This document shows positions 7,449 through 16,966 of a stretch of 64,000 nt of DNA, one piece after another. How positions within the stretch are numbered: the first letter of the stretch is position 1; each line of letters starts with the position of its first letter. The stretch is taken from the NCBI GenBank assembly GCA_027490465.1, contig JAIXXZ010000111.1:1-64000 (forward strand), written 5' to 3'. Under the pieces are notes generated by a model that worked only from the letters and a program-made list of their open reading frames with translations, did not search any database and was not told the origin of the DNA. The position numbers and the translations under genes are program-made. Origin of the DNA: Oxalobacteraceae bacterium. Lineage in GTDB: Bacteria; Pseudomonadota; Gammaproteobacteria; Burkholderiales; Burkholderiaceae_D.

Positions 7449-8665
7449 GCAGCACCCGTTTGCGTATTGGATTCGGCGAGCGGTCTGTCTTCCTGTCGCG
7501 GTGAGGGCCAGAGACCGGCAGGACGCGCGAGCATGATCAGCACCAGCGCCAGTCCGTACAAGAGCTGGCGCAATACTTCGGCTTCTATCCAGATATGGCC
7601 GAGCAAAGCCATCTGCATCGGTTCAACGGTATGACGCAAAATCTCCGGTAGTGCTGCCAGCAGCACTGCACCCAGAATAACGCCGGGTATGTGGCCTATG
7701 CCACCCAGCACCACCATCGCCAGTACGGCAATCGATTCAGTCAATGTAAAAGATTCAGGCGAGATGAATCCCTGAAATGCACCAAACATCGCGCCCGCCA
7801 CACCCCCGAAGGCAGCGCCCATCGCAAAGGCCAGCAGCTTCATATTGCGTACATGGATGCCCATCGCTTTGGCTGCGATCTCGTCCTCGCGAATCGCGAT
7901 CCAAGCACGACCGAGACGGGAATGCTGCAGTCGCTGCGAAATGAAAACAGTCAGAATGCAGAGCAACAGAAAAAGGTAGTAGTAGGCATTCACCGAAGGC
8001 ATGGACCATCCGGCCACTTGAACCACACCACCCGAACCTGCTTCACCGGCAAGTGATACGCCCCCGATGCGGACCGGATCAATCAGATTGATGCCCTGAG
8101 GTCCATTGGTGATATTTACCGGGCCATTCAGGTTATTCATGAAGATGCGAATGATTTCACCAAAACCCAATGTGACAATCGCCAGATAATCACCCCGCAG
8201 TTTCAGTGTCGGTGCGCCGAGCAAGGCACCGAAAATTCCTGCCACCAGCGCTGCCAGGGGAATGATCACCCATACGGACCAGTGTATGCCTTGTGCTGCA
8301 ATGGCTTCACCTGCGATATGCAGTAACCAGTCACCTGCAATCGGATATTCCATTTGCAGTGATTCGATGATGACTGCAAACTGCGGCGACGCAAGCAGCC
8401 CGGCGAGATAGGCACCGATGGCAAAAAAAGCGATGTAACCCAGATCGAGCAAACCCGCAAAACCCACCACGATATTCAAGCCCAAGGCCAGCATAATGTA
8501 GAGCAGTGCAATGTCGATGATGCGCACCCAGGAATTACCGAATTGGGATGCCACCACAGGGAATACCAGCAGTACTAGCGCAAACAAGATAATGCGCAGC
8601 GGGGAATGATGAGTGCTCACGAGACTAGCTGCCGAAAAATCAGGAACGATCCGCGACGCGCTCAC
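7445..8665 (-). CDS. livM: branched-chain amino-acid type ABC permease LivM
   Basis: A polytopic inner-membrane permease of 406 residues with 'LALGLNIVVGFAGLLDLGYIAFFAIGAY', 'GDYLAIVTLGFGEIIR' and the C-terminal 'VLGGIGHIPGVILGA' that are diagnostic of LivM. The GTG at 8665 overlaps the end of livH by 26 bases; a second GTG at 8620 would shorten the N-terminus by 15 residues and cannot be excluded. A loop of about 45 residues around residues 210-255 is longer than in minimal LivM proteins. Confidence 0.9.
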   Translation of the reverse strand: MSASRIVPDFSAASLVSTHHSPLRIILFALVLLVFPVVASQFGNSWVRIIDIALLYIMLALGLNIVVGFAGLLDLGYIAFFAIGAYLAGLLASPQFAVIIESLQMEYPIAGDWLLHIAGEAIAAQGIHWSVWVIIPLAALVAGIFGALLGAPTLKLRGDYLAIVTLGFGEIIRIFMNNLNGPVNITNGPQGINLIDPVRIGGVSLAGEAGSGGVVQVAGWSMPSVNAYYYLFLLLCILTVFISQRLQHSRLGRAWIAIREDEIAAKAMGIHVRNMKLLAFAMGAAFGGVAGAMFGAFQGFISPESFTLTESIAVLAMVVLGGIGHIPGVILGAVLLAALPEILRHTVEPMQMALLGHIWIEAEVLRQLLYGLALVLIMLARPAGLWPSPRQEDRPLAESNTQTGAA

Positions 8666-9569
8666 CCATGATGCCCGAAGGCCTGAGCGTCAGTACGAGG
8701 ATCAACACGATAAAGGCAAAGATGTCCTGATAGTGACTGCCGAGCACACCCGCCGTCAGGTCGCCGATGTAACCCGCACCCAAGCTCTCTATCAGTCCCA
8801 GCAAAATCCCACCCAGCATCGCGCCGTAGATATTACCGATACCACCGAGAACAGCCGCTGAAAAAGCCTTGAGTCCGGGTGTGAAGCCCATGGCGAACTG
8901 GGCTGATGCATAGTTCGCACCCCACATCACACCGGCAACAGCGGCAAGCGCGGCACCAATCGCAAAGGTGAACACGATGACCCGATTGGCGTTGACGCCC
9001 ATGAGCGCTGCAACGCGGGGGTTTTCGGCCACTGCACGCATCGCGCGACCCATGCGGGTGCGCTCCACCAGCAGGGAAAGACCGACCATGGACACGGCGG
9101 CAAGCAGGAGCAGCAGCACTTGGGTGGGCGTGATCAGAGCACCCATCACATGCAAAGGATCGGACGGCAACACCTGAGGGAAGGGCAGCGGATTACGTCC
9201 CCAGATCATCATCGCCAGGGTCTGCAACAGTATCGATACACCGATCGCGGTGATCAGTGGCGCAAGCCGTGGCGCATCACGCAAGCGACGATAGGCCACA
9301 CGTTCAATCAGCACGCTCACGATCACGCACACTGGAATCGCACCGGCGATCGCCAGCATCAGTGCAACAAAGCCGGGAAGTTCGGGGCTGAGGTATTGAA
9401 TAAGCTGCAGCAGCGACCAACCCACCATCGCACCGATCATCAGCACATCGCCGTGTGCAAAATTGATCAGATTCAGCACGCCATAGACCATGGTGTAGCC
9501 CAACGCAACCAGCGCATACATGGAGCCCAATACCAGCCCATTGATCAGCTGCTGCGCGAGGATATCCAT
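8640..9569 (-). CDS. livH: branched-chain amino-acid type ABC permease LivH
   Basis: A 309-residue membrane permease beginning 'MDILAQQLINGLVLGSMYALVALG', with 'YGVLNLINFAHGD' and C-terminal 'LGGIGNIYGAMLGG', all LivH hallmarks. It heads the livHMGF run, two bases downstream of ispH on the same strand, so it may share the ispH transcript. No periplasmic binding protein gene lies next to the cluster, so the permease must use one encoded elsewhere. Confidence 0.92.
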   Translation of the reverse strand: MDILAQQLINGLVLGSMYALVALGYTMVYGVLNLINFAHGDVLMIGAMVGWSLLQLIQYLSPELPGFVALMLAIAGAIPVCVIVSVLIERVAYRRLRDAPRLAPLITAIGVSILLQTLAMMIWGRNPLPFPQVLPSDPLHVMGALITPTQVLLLLLAAVSMVGLSLLVERTRMGRAMRAVAENPRVAALMGVNANRVIVFTFAIGAALAAVAGVMWGANYASAQFAMGFTPGLKAFSAAVLGGIGNIYGAMLGGILLGLIESLGAGYIGDLTAGVLGSHYQDIFAFIVLILVLTLRPSGIMGERVADRS

Positions 9570-9571
9570 GC

Positions 9572-10510
9572 TTATGCCGGACGCGCCGACAAGCCCTTGG
9601 GTAAGGGGAAAGTCACATGCTCTTCCACACCGTCGAGTTCGCGTACGCTTTTGACACCCAGCGATTTCAATGTGGCGACCACGTCTTCGACCAGAATTTC
9701 AGGCGCCGATGCACCGGCTGTTACACCAATGCGCTGCTTGCCCGCAAGCCAGGCCGGATCGATTTGTGACGCGTTATCGACCATGTAGGATTCAACACCG
9801 TTTTTCTGTGCAACCTCACGCAAACGGTTGGAATTGGAACTGCTGGGGCTGCCCACCACGATGACAAGATCAACCTGCGGCGCCATCATCTTGACCGCAT
9901 GCTGGCGATTGGTCGTTGCGTAGCAGATGTCACCTTTCTTAGGTTCCGCGATGTCGGGAAATCTGGCGCGCAGTGCCGAAATGATCTCTGCGGTGTCGTC
10001 AACTGACAGCGTGGTCTGAGAGACATAGGCCAGCCGGTGTGGGGCTTTGACTTCCAGCTTTTGCACATCCTCGACGGTTTCGACCAGATACATGCCGGCC
10101 TCACTTTGCCCCATCGTACCTTCAACCTCAGGATGCCCCTGATGTCCAATCATGATGATCTCGCGATCCTCTTCGCGCATCTTGGCTACCTCGACATGCA
10201 CCTTGGTCACCAGCGGACAGGTCGCATCAAATACGCGCAGTCCGCGTTCTTCGGCCTCGGCCTTGATCGCACGCGAAACACCATGGGCTGAGAACACCAG
10301 ATGACTACCCGGTGGCGCATCAGCCAGATCTTCAATGAAGATCGCTCCCTTGGCGCGCAAATCTTCGACGACGTAGGCGTTATGCACGATCTCGTGTCTG
10401 ACGTAGACGGGCGCACCGAATTGCGCCAGTGCGCGCTCCACGATTTCGATCGCACGATCGACACCTGCACAAAAGCCTCGCGGTTGGGCCAGCAGAATTT
10501 CTTTTTCCAT
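9572..10510 (-). CDS. ispH: 4-hydroxy-3-methylbut-2-enyl diphosphate reductase
   Basis: IspH (LytB) catalyses the last step of the MEP isoprenoid pathway, reducing HMBPP to IPP and DMAPP with a [4Fe-4S] cluster. The 312-residue sequence starts '[16 protein letters not shown]' with the first cluster Cys, has the second in '[13 protein letters not shown]' and the third in '[11 protein letters not shown]', plus the conserved '[14 protein letters not shown]' and '[13 protein letters not shown]'. It lies downstream of slpA with only a short gap, the usual betaproteobacterial arrangement. Confidence 0.97.
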   Translation of the reverse strand: MEKEILLAQPRGFCAGVDRAIEIVERALAQFGAPVYVRHEIVHNAYVVEDLRAKGAIFIEDLADAPPGSHLVFSAHGVSRAIKAEAEERGLRVFDATCPLVTKVHVEVAKMREEDREIIMIGHQGHPEVEGTMGQSEAGMYLVETVEDVQKLEVKAPHRLAYVSQTTLSVDDTAEIISALRARFPDIAEPKKGDICYATTNRQHAVKMMAPQVDLVIVVGSPSSSNSNRLREVAQKNGVESYMVDNASQIDPAWLAGKQRIGVTAGASAPEILVEDVVATLKSLGVKSVRELDGVEEHVTFPLPKGLSARPA

Positions 10511-10537
10511 GATTTTTCCCTTCAGGTGCTGCCGAGA

Positions 10538-10993
10538 CTAAAGCACACCAATGATGCGAACTTCAAATTTTACGGCCTGACCCGCCAGCGGATGATTAAA
10601 GTCAAACAAGGCATCTCGCTCTCCTATCTCGAGCAAAACGCCCGCAAACTGTCCACCACCGGGTGCTGCGAAATCCACCAGATCGCCGATCGCATAGGTA
10701 TGGTCCGGATCCGAATTTTCCTGCAGCGTCGATAGGGACACTTTTTGCAGCAACTCGGGATTGCGGGGGCCGAATGCCTGTTCTGCCGTCAGCTCGAAAC
10801 TCTGATGCGCGCCCTCAGGCAGCCCGATCAGGCAAGATTCGAGAAACGGTGCCAACTGGCCCGATCCCACCTGCAGGGTGGCCGGATTTTCGTCAAATGT
10901 ACTCACGATGTCACTACCAGCCATGTTCGAGAGCCGGTAGTGCAAGGTCAGAAAAGTGCTTTCTGTTACGACGGGCTGTGGCGTATTCGACAT
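10538..10993 (-). CDS. slpA: FKBP-type peptidyl-prolyl isomerase (SlpA-like)
   Basis: A 151-residue FKBP with an inserted IF (chaperone-like) domain, as in SlpA/SlyD. N-terminal FKBP strands include 'FLTLHYRLS' and 'DENPATLQVGSGQLAPFLE', and the protein ends 'FDFNHPLAGQAVKFEVRIIGVL'. It lacks the His-rich metal tail of SlyD, favouring SlpA. The ATG at 10993 is preferred over an upstream TTG at 11038, though the RBS is weak. Adjacency to ispH is a conserved proteobacterial pairing. Confidence 0.9.
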   Translation of the reverse strand: MSNTPQPVVTESTFLTLHYRLSNMAGSDIVSTFDENPATLQVGSGQLAPFLESCLIGLPEGAHQSFELTAEQAFGPRNPELLQKVSLSTLQENSDPDHTYAIGDLVDFAAPGGGQFAGVLLEIGERDALFDFNHPLAGQAVKFEVRIIGVL

Positions 10994-11108
10994 AAAAATG
11001 GGTAAAAAAACAAGTCGCGCTATTGTAGTCCAGCCCAAGGCACCATCCTAACGCGGCACGGTTCGAGGCGCGATACAGTGGGCCCCTCTCCCCCGCCTGA
11101 GGTCTCTC

Positions 11109-11783
11109 ATGCTCATTACCGACCTGCCCGCCGACCAACGCCCCCGAGAGCGCCTCCAGTCCAAAGGCGTGCATGCCCTCACCGATGCCGAACTGCTTGC
11201 CATCATCCTGCGCACAGGCATTCAGGGCAAGAACGCAATTGAGCTTGGCCACGACTTGCTGGATCACTTTGGCTCGGTATCGCGACTGCTGAGCGCCACA
11301 TCGCTTGAACTCGCCGAAATCAAGGGCATGGGACCATCCAAATGCAGTCTGCTGCAAGCGGTGGTCGAACTGGCAAGGCGCGGACTGGCAGAGGAACTGC
11401 GCTGCGCCCCCCTGTTGCATTCCCCACAAGCCGTCTCGCAGTTTCTCCGGCTACGCCTTCACGGCCAGCCCTCGGAGACTTTCCTTGGTTTGTTTCTCGA
11501 TGTGCAGGGTCGGTTGATCGCCTGCGAGGAGCTGTGTCGAGGTACCCTGACTCGGGCCCATGTCTATCCCAGAGAAATTGTCCGAAGGGCACTGGCTCAC
11601 AATGCAGCCGCCATGATTTTTGCGCACAATCATCCTTCCGGCAGCGTGGAACCGAGCAAAATGGACAAAATGCTCACCACTGAACTCAAACGTGTGCTGG
11701 CTTGCATCGAGGTTTCCCTGCTCGACCATCTGATCGTCAATGATCATGAGGTATGGTCATTCAAACAACATGGGCTTTGCTGA
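11109..11783 (+). CDS. radC: RadC family protein (JAB/MPN domain)
   Basis: A 224-residue RadC-like protein: N-terminal helix-hairpin-helix region ('LAEIKGMGPSKCSLLQA', about residues 65-80) and a C-terminal JAB1/MPN metalloprotease-like domain with the zinc motif HNHPSGSVEPSKMD. Despite the historical name the family has no demonstrated general role in recombination repair; its function is uncertain. It lies upstream of rpmB-rpmG on the same strand and is divergent from slpA, a common order in Burkholderiales. Confidence 0.93.
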   Translation: MLITDLPADQRPRERLQSKGVHALTDAELLAIILRTGIQGKNAIELGHDLLDHFGSVSRLLSATSLELAEIKGMGPSKCSLLQAVVELARRGLAEELRCAPLLHSPQAVSQFLRLRLHGQPSETFLGLFLDVQGRLIACEELCRGTLTRAHVYPREIVRRALAHNAAAMIFAHNHPSGSVEPSKMDKMLTTELKRVLACIEVSLLDHLIVNDHEVWSFKQHGLC

Positions 11784-11885
11784 TCCGGCTTGAAAAGCGC
11801 TGCCGCCCCGTCAATTCCTGACGCAGACTCGCCCAATTGTTAAATATTTACAGAACATCAAGACACAATTTAAATCTGCAAGTCA

Positions 11886-11914
11886 TTGAATATTGGCGTT
11901 TTTTTCGTTATACT
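11886..11914 (+). promoter_or_regulatory. sigma70 promoter for rpmB-rpmG
   Basis: TTGAAT (11886-11891), a 17-base spacer containing a T-run, and TATACT (11909-11914) form a near-consensus promoter about 40 bases before the rpmB start. The upstream AT-rich stretch (11837-11880) could act as an UP element, fitting a ribosomal protein operon. Confidence 0.7.
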
Positions 11915-11955
11915 CGCGGTCTTTGCCAAATTCTGGAACCTTCAAGGAGTCTGCT

Positions 11956-12192
11956 GTGTCACGTGAATGCGAAGTTACCGGGAAAAAGCCGATGGTCGGC
12001 AACAATGTTTCCCACGCCAATAACAAAACGAAGCGTCGCTTCCTGCCCAACCTGCAAAACCGCCGCTTCTGGGTCGAGTCAGAAAACCGCTGGGTTCGGA
12101 TGCGCGTTTCAAGCGCCGGCCTTCGGGTCATCGACAAGCTGGGCATTGACGCAGTGCTGGCCGACATGCGTGCCCGCGGCCAAAAAATCTAA
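11956..12192 (+). CDS. rpmB: 50S ribosomal protein L28
   Basis: L28, 78 residues, starting at GTG 11956 with AAGGAGT five bases upstream; an in-frame ATG 63 bases earlier would add an N-terminus foreign to the family and overlap the promoter. The sequence carries L28 landmarks: '[20 protein letters not shown]' near the N-terminus, '[10 protein letters not shown]', '[14 protein letters not shown]'. Most relatives start 'M(A/S)RVCQVTGK', so the second and following positions (SRECEVTGK) are a mild variation. It is followed by rpmG as usual. Confidence 0.96.
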   Translation: MSRECEVTGKKPMVGNNVSHANNKTKRRFLPNLQNRRFWVESENRWVRMRVSSAGLRVIDKLGIDAVLADMRARGQKI

Positions 12193-12218
12193 TCGGATTC
12201 AAATAAAGGAACTTCATC

Positions 12219-12386
12219 ATGGCAAGCAAAGGCCGAGACAAAATCAAGCTGGAATCGACCGCAGGCACGGGTCATTTCTACACGACGGACAAGAACAAGC
12301 GCACGATGCCGGAAAAAATGGAGATCATGAAATTCGATCCCAAGGCACGCAAGCACGTGATCTACAAAGAAACCAAGATCAAGTAA
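12219..12386 (+). CDS. rpmG: 50S ribosomal protein L33
   Basis: L33 of 55 residues ('[14 protein letters not shown]...'), 26 bases after rpmB, with AAAGGA upstream. It contains no cysteines, so it is the zinc-independent form. rpmB-rpmG forms the standard two-gene operon. Confidence 0.97.
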   Translation: MASKGRDKIKLESTAGTGHFYTTDKNKRTMPEKMEIMKFDPKARKHVIYKETKIK

Positions 12387-12397
12387 TTCTTCTCCAG

Positions 12398-12428
12398 ATA
12401 CAAGCCCATCGGTCCCGGTGGGCTGTAT
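12398..12428 (+). terminator. hairpin downstream of rpmG
   Basis: ATACA-A-GCCCA pairs with TGGGC-TGTAT around a short GC-rich centre, 11 bases after the rpmG stop. There is no good T-run, so this is a candidate terminator or 3'-end stabiliser. A 12-bp palindrome GTCCGATCGGAC (12466-12477) lies further on, between this and urtE. Confidence 0.45.
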
Positions 12429-12533
12429 TCACCCTGAATAACGCTGTTCCACACGCAAGTCACTGGTCCGATCGGACTGATCCTTGACTCATCCAAAGCG
12501 CGACTAAAAAATCAGACTTCTGCACAGGCTGGT

Positions 12534-13232
12534 TTAAATCGTGACCCGCTGTCTGACGTTCTTCTCTTTCATTTCAGTACCTGGCCCATCGGCCACCACG
12601 GCACCACGATCAAGCACGTAATAATAGTCGGCCAGCTCTTCCGCAAAATCGTAATACTGCTCGCACAGAAGGATCGCCATGTTCTCCTGTTTCGCCATGC
12701 GGGTGATTACGCGCCCGATCTCCTTGATGATTGACGGCTGTATGCCCTCAGTCGGCTCATCGAGTACCAGCAGCTTTGGCCCGCAAGCCAGCGCTCGCGC
12801 TATTGCCAGTTGCTGTTGCTGACCTCCGGACAAATCACCACCGCGACGCTTGCGCATCTCGTCAAGGATGGGAAACATCTCGAACAGATCCGTCGGTATC
12901 GGCGTACCCGCCGGCTTGGATGCGAGACCCATGCGAAGATTCTCCTCGACCGTCAGCCTTGGAAAAATCTCGCGCCCCTGCGGCACAAAGCCAATACCGC
13001 TTCGTGCGCGTTCATAAGGCGTGGATGCCTGAATCGGTATACCGTCGAATTCGATCTGGCCGCTGCGGATCGGCACCAGACCCATGAGGGATTTCAACAA
13101 GGTGGTCTTGCCCACGCCATTACGACCCAGCAGCACCGTAACCTTGCCAAAGTCTGCCTTGAGGCTGATATCGCGCAGGATGTGTGAACCACCGTAGTAC
13201 TGGTTGACATTGGATATATTCAGAATCGCCAT
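12534..13232 (-). CDS. urtE: urea ABC transporter ATP-binding subunit UrtE
   Basis: A 232-residue LivF-type ATPase beginning 'MAILNISNVNQYYGGSHILRD', with Walker A GRNGVGKTT, signature LSGGQQQQLAIARAL and Walker B LLVLDEPTEGIQPS; 'NQYYGGSHILRD' and 'EGIQPSII' are UrtE-specific. ATG 13232 is chosen over a TTG at 13241. It ends the urtABCDE operon, which imports urea (and short amides) under nitrogen limitation. Confidence 0.95.
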   Translation of the reverse strand: MAILNISNVNQYYGGSHILRDISLKADFGKVTVLLGRNGVGKTTLLKSLMGLVPIRSGQIEFDGIPIQASTPYERARSGIGFVPQGREIFPRLTVEENLRMGLASKPAGTPIPTDLFEMFPILDEMRKRRGGDLSGGQQQQLAIARALACGPKLLVLDEPTEGIQPSIIKEIGRVITRMAKQENMAILLCEQYYDFAEELADYYYVLDRGAVVADGPGTEMKEKNVRQRVTI

Positions 13233-13237
13233 AGTGA

Positions 13238-14119
13238 TCAACGCCCCAGATAGCTTTCGATGACACGCTCATCCGTCGACACTTGGGAGAGCGGACCTTG
13301 CGCCAGCACCGATCCATCGCAGAGCACTGTCACGATATCGGAGATGGCCTTGATGAAGCTCATGTCGTGCTCGACGACGATAAGACAGTGCTTGCCCTTC
13401 AGCCGTAGCAGCAACTCGGCGGTGCGTTCAGTTTCCAGATCGGTCATGCCGGCCACTGGTTCGTCAAGCAGCAGTACGCGTGGTTCCTGCATCAGCAGCA
13501 TGCCAATTTCCAGCCACTGTTTCTGTCCGTGGCTCAGTTCTCCCGCGTTGCGATTGACGCTCTGCGCCAGATGAATTGTCTCGAGCACATCGGCCAATCG
13601 ATCACGCTGAGCCGAATCGAGCTTGAAGCGCACGGAAGATATCCAGTCTTTGCTTGTTTTCAGAGCCAGCTCGAGGTTTTCAAAAACACTGAGCTTCTCG
13701 AACACGGTCGGCTTCTGAAATTTGCGACCTATGCCCATGGCAGCGATCTCTGGCTCCGAATATCTCAGCAGATTGATCGTGCTACCGAAATAAACCGTAC
13801 CCTCGTCCGGGCGAGTCTTTCCCGTGATGATATCCATCATCGTGGTCTTGCCGGCACCGTTAGGTCCGATAATGCAGCGCAGTTCGCCAGGGGCGATATC
13901 AAGTGACAATTTATTGATCGCCTTGAAACCATCGAAGCTGACGCTGACATCTTCCAGGTAAAGTATGCGCCCGTGCGAAAGATCGAGCTCGCCTGCCTTG
14001 TGCGGACGACCCACAGACATATTGCCGCCAGATGCAGTGTTTGCCTCTGGTCCCGCCAGCATTTTTTCGCGATAGGCTGCCAGTCTTTCCGTACCAGCAT
14101 TGATGAGTTCTGGCGTCAC
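13238..14119 (-). CDS. urtD: urea ABC transporter ATP-binding subunit UrtD
   Basis: A 293-residue LivG-type ATPase with Walker A GPNGAGKTTMMD, 'GIGRKFQKPTVFE', signature LSHGQKQWLEIGMLL and 'LLLDEPVAGMTD', matching UrtD. About 45 residues precede the ATPase domain. The start is a GTG overlapping the urtC stop (GTGA) behind GGAGG, a coupled start. Confidence 0.95.
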   Translation of the reverse strand: MTPELINAGTERLAAYREKMLAGPEANTASGGNMSVGRPHKAGELDLSHGRILYLEDVSVSFDGFKAINKLSLDIAPGELRCIIGPNGAGKTTMMDIITGKTRPDEGTVYFGSTINLLRYSEPEIAAMGIGRKFQKPTVFEKLSVFENLELALKTSKDWISSVRFKLDSAQRDRLADVLETIHLAQSVNRNAGELSHGQKQWLEIGMLLMQEPRVLLLDEPVAGMTDLETERTAELLLRLKGKHCLIVVEHDMSFIKAISDIVTVLCDGSVLAQGPLSQVSTDERVIESYLGR

Positions 14120-15234
14120 TTACGGCCTCCGACGAATTTTCTGAACAGGCCAGCGATACCATCAGGCATGTAGAGCGTGACAATGACGAACAACAAACCG
14201 AGGAAATAAAGCCAGATCGATGGTGCAGCAACGGTGAGCCAGCTTTTTGCGCCATTCACAGCAAATGCACCCGCTATCGGCCCGATCAGCGTTCCACGAC
14301 CACCGACGGCGGTCCATATCGCTATCTCGATCGAATTCGCCGGGCTCATCTCGCTTGGATTGATGATGCCGACCTGCGGCACATACAGTGCGCCCGCCAC
14401 ACCACACATCATGGCTGACAGCGTCCATATCGCCAGCTTGTACGAGAGTGTTGGATAACCACAGAACATCACCCTGCTCTCGGCATCGCGAATTGCCTGC
14501 AATACGCGACCGAACTTGGTGCTCACCAACCAGCGCGCCAGAATGAAAAACCCTAGTAGCGCCAAGCCCGTCAGAACGAACAGGGTCATGCGCATCTGCT
14601 GGGTTGCGATTGGTATGCCAAGGATACGTTTGAAATCAGTAAAACCATTATTGCCACCAAAACCAGTTTCATTACGAAAGAACAGCAGCATCGCAGCAAA
14701 GGTCATGGCTTGCGTGATGATTGAAAAATACACGCCCTTGATTCTCGATCGAAATGCAAAAAACCCAAATATGAATGCCAGTATCCCCGGTACTGCGACG
14801 ACAAGGATGAGGGTCGCAACAAAGCTATCGGATAAAGCCCAATGCCATGGCAATGCCTTCCAATCCAGAAAAACCATGAAATCCGGCAAGTCGCTATGGT
14901 AGTTGCCATCACGGCCGATTTGCCGCATCAGATACATCCCCATCACATAGCCACCGAGCGCAAAAAACAATCCATGACCCAGTGACAGCACGCCAGCGAT
15001 TCCCCATACAAGATCCATCGCAAGCGCACATATCGCGTAGCACATGATCTTGCCCAACAAAGCAACTGCGTAGTCACTCAGGTGAAATGGGCTATCGGGA
15101 GGAAAGAATAGATTCATCACCGGTGCCAAAATGCATACGGCGACCAGTGCCAGGAGGAAAGCGATCCAGCCAGCCCGAGATAGCAGGGGCGGCGATGCGG
15201 GCAACACGATGCCGGGCGTATCGGAATTTTTCAT
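14116..15234 (-). CDS. urtC: urea ABC transporter permease UrtC
   Basis: A 372-residue LivM-type membrane protein with 'DLVWGIAGVLSLGHGLFFALGGYVMGMYLM', 'RNETGFGGNNGFTDFK' and 'GGRGTLIGPIAGA', typical of UrtC. The ATG at 15234 follows GGAGG at good distance; a GTG at 15249 lies upstream but overlaps that ribosome site. It starts one base after the urtB stop. Confidence 0.95.
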   Translation of the reverse strand: MKNSDTPGIVLPASPPLLSRAGWIAFLLALVAVCILAPVMNLFFPPDSPFHLSDYAVALLGKIMCYAICALAMDLVWGIAGVLSLGHGLFFALGGYVMGMYLMRQIGRDGNYHSDLPDFMVFLDWKALPWHWALSDSFVATLILVVAVPGILAFIFGFFAFRSRIKGVYFSIITQAMTFAAMLLFFRNETGFGGNNGFTDFKRILGIPIATQQMRMTLFVLTGLALLGFFILARWLVSTKFGRVLQAIRDAESRVMFCGYPTLSYKLAIWTLSAMMCGVAGALYVPQVGIINPSEMSPANSIEIAIWTAVGGRGTLIGPIAGAFAVNGAKSWLTVAAPSIWLYFLGLLFVIVTLYMPDGIAGLFRKFVGGRK

Positions 15235-15235
15235 C

Positions 15236-16840
15236 TCATGCCTCCGCACTACGACCTGTCATCGCAAAAATACCTTGCGGACGTTTTTGAATGAAGATGA
15301 CGATCATTACGAGTACCGCGATCTTTGCGAGTACCGCACCCGCAAGACCCTCAAGCAGCTTGTTCAGAATGCCCAAACCGAGCGCCGCATAAACCGTACC
15401 CGCCAACTGACCGACACCACCCAGCACAACCACCAGGAAAGAATCCACGATGTAGTTTTGACCAAGATCCGGACCCACATTGCCGATCTGGGACAGCGCA
15501 GCACCTGCGAGACCTGCAATACCCGAGCCGAGCGCAAAAGCCAGCATATCGATACGCTCGGTATTGACGCCCATGGAGGCTGCAATCGGCCGGTTCTGAG
15601 TCACGCCACGCACGAACAAGCCCAAGCGCGTCCTCGTGATCAGAAACACCATACCAAGCAGCACCGTAATGGCAAAGCCAATGATGATGATGCGATTGAG
15701 CGGCAAGGTCAGGTTGGACATAAGCTCTATGCCACCACTCATCCATGCAGGATTCTCGACGCCGACGTTCTGCGCGCCGAACAGCGATCGTGTTGCCTGA
15801 ATCAGTATCAGACTGATACCCCAGGTCGCCAACAGGGTCTCCAACGGCCGGCCATAGAGACGCCTCAGCACAAGACGCTCGATAACGGCGCCGACCACCG
15901 CTGATGAGAGGAAAGCGATTGGCAGTGCCACGAGAAGATAACTGTCAAATGCCTCAGGAAGATACTTCCGGAAAAATACTTGCACGACGTAGGTGGCATA
16001 TGCGCCGATCATGATCAGCTCACCATGCGCCATGTTGATCACACCCATCAAGCCATAGGTGATTGCCAGGCCAAGTGCCGCGAGCAGGAGAATCGAGCTG
16101 AGGCTGATACCGGTGAACAGTACACCTAGCTTCTCACCCAGCTGCAGCGATGATTGCACTTCGCGCAGTGATGCTGTTAGCGCCGCCTTGACGGAGACAT
16201 CACTCTCTGCCGAAAGCCGCTGGTTCAACAGCAGCGCCGTGTCGGGTGTATGGCTGGCGGCAATATCCTTCGCAGCTTGAAGTCTCACGCCCGGATCTTC
16301 ATCAGCAAGCAAGGCTGCGGTACGTGCAAGCGCCAAGTACATTTTGACTGCGGTATCCGGCTCCGATGCGAGTGCCTTTTCGAGCAGCGGTATCTTTGCT
16401 GCATCCGGCTCCTTGAGCAGGGCCTTCGCTGCATCAAGCCGAATCGCTGCGTCTTTGGCGAAAAGTCGGAGCGCTGCCATCGCATTCTCGAGCTCGCCGC
16501 GCATGCGGTTGTTGCTGATGATATCTTCTGCGTCATTCGGTAGCGTGACCGCCAGACCTGATACCGCGTCTATCGCCTTGTCATCCTGCACGATCAGTAC
16601 ACGTCCACCGGCCAGCTTTGCCGCATCCTCATTCAATGCCTTGATCAGCGCGAAAGTTTTTTCATCCGCATTGGCGATCACTTCCGCCAACGCAGCTATA
16701 CGGGCATCGGTATCACCGGTGGCAAGCTTGGCAGCTTCATCGGCAGTGAGTGCGTGAGCGCTGCAGGTCGCGAGGCCAAGGCCCAGTGCAATCAGTATCG
16801 AACTCAGCGTTCGGTACAGGCGCACGAACAGAATTTTCAT
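15236..16840 (-). CDS. urtB: urea ABC transporter permease UrtB with N-terminal exported domain
   Basis: About 534 residues: a signal peptide (cleavage after about residue 30, ...SAHA), a roughly 200-residue Ala-rich helical periplasmic domain with HEAT-like repeats ('AAIRLDAAKALLKEPDAAK', 'DPGVRLQAAKDIAA'), then a LivH-type permease domain with 'LAITYGLMGVINMAHGELIMIGAY' and 'VVLGGVGQLAGTVYA'. The extension is usual in proteobacterial UrtB but absent from LivH. ATG 16840 is chosen; 16846 is equally possible. The extension might help present UrtA to the permease (inference). Confidence 0.93.
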   Translation of the reverse strand: MKILFVRLYRTLSSILIALGLGLATCSAHALTADEAAKLATGDTDARIAALAEVIANADEKTFALIKALNEDAAKLAGGRVLIVQDDKAIDAVSGLAVTLPNDAEDIISNNRMRGELENAMAALRLFAKDAAIRLDAAKALLKEPDAAKIPLLEKALASEPDTAVKMYLALARTAALLADEDPGVRLQAAKDIAASHTPDTALLLNQRLSAESDVSVKAALTASLREVQSSLQLGEKLGVLFTGISLSSILLLAALGLAITYGLMGVINMAHGELIMIGAYATYVVQVFFRKYLPEAFDSYLLVALPIAFLSSAVVGAVIERLVLRRLYGRPLETLLATWGISLILIQATRSLFGAQNVGVENPAWMSGGIELMSNLTLPLNRIIIIGFAITVLLGMVFLITRTRLGLFVRGVTQNRPIAASMGVNTERIDMLAFALGSGIAGLAGAALSQIGNVGPDLGQNYIVDSFLVVVLGGVGQLAGTVYAALGLGILNKLLEGLAGAVLAKIAVLVMIVIFIQKRPQGIFAMTGRSAEA

Positions 16841-16966
16841 GATCATAAAAAGAAACCGGAGAAGACCAGTGCCCTCTCCGGCAAGAGGCAGGCTATAAAC
16901 GCGCAGGACAGTGCCAATACAATGCAAAGCCCTGCGACGAAGGTGATACTTGCGAAAAATGAGAAA

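Noticed and set aside
11893-11955. N-terminal extension of rpmB from the upstream ATG
   Set aside because: The extension includes the -10 element and the ribosome site; L28 family length fits the GTG start.
12466-12477. 12-bp palindrome GTCCGATCGGAC between rpmG and urtE
   Set aside because: Could be an operator but lies downstream of both convergent genes, so a regulatory role is unlikely; single occurrence.
15131-15904. 257-codon ORF antisense to urtB/urtC
   Set aside because: Compositional shadow of the permease genes, full of Thr/Arg/His; no domain.
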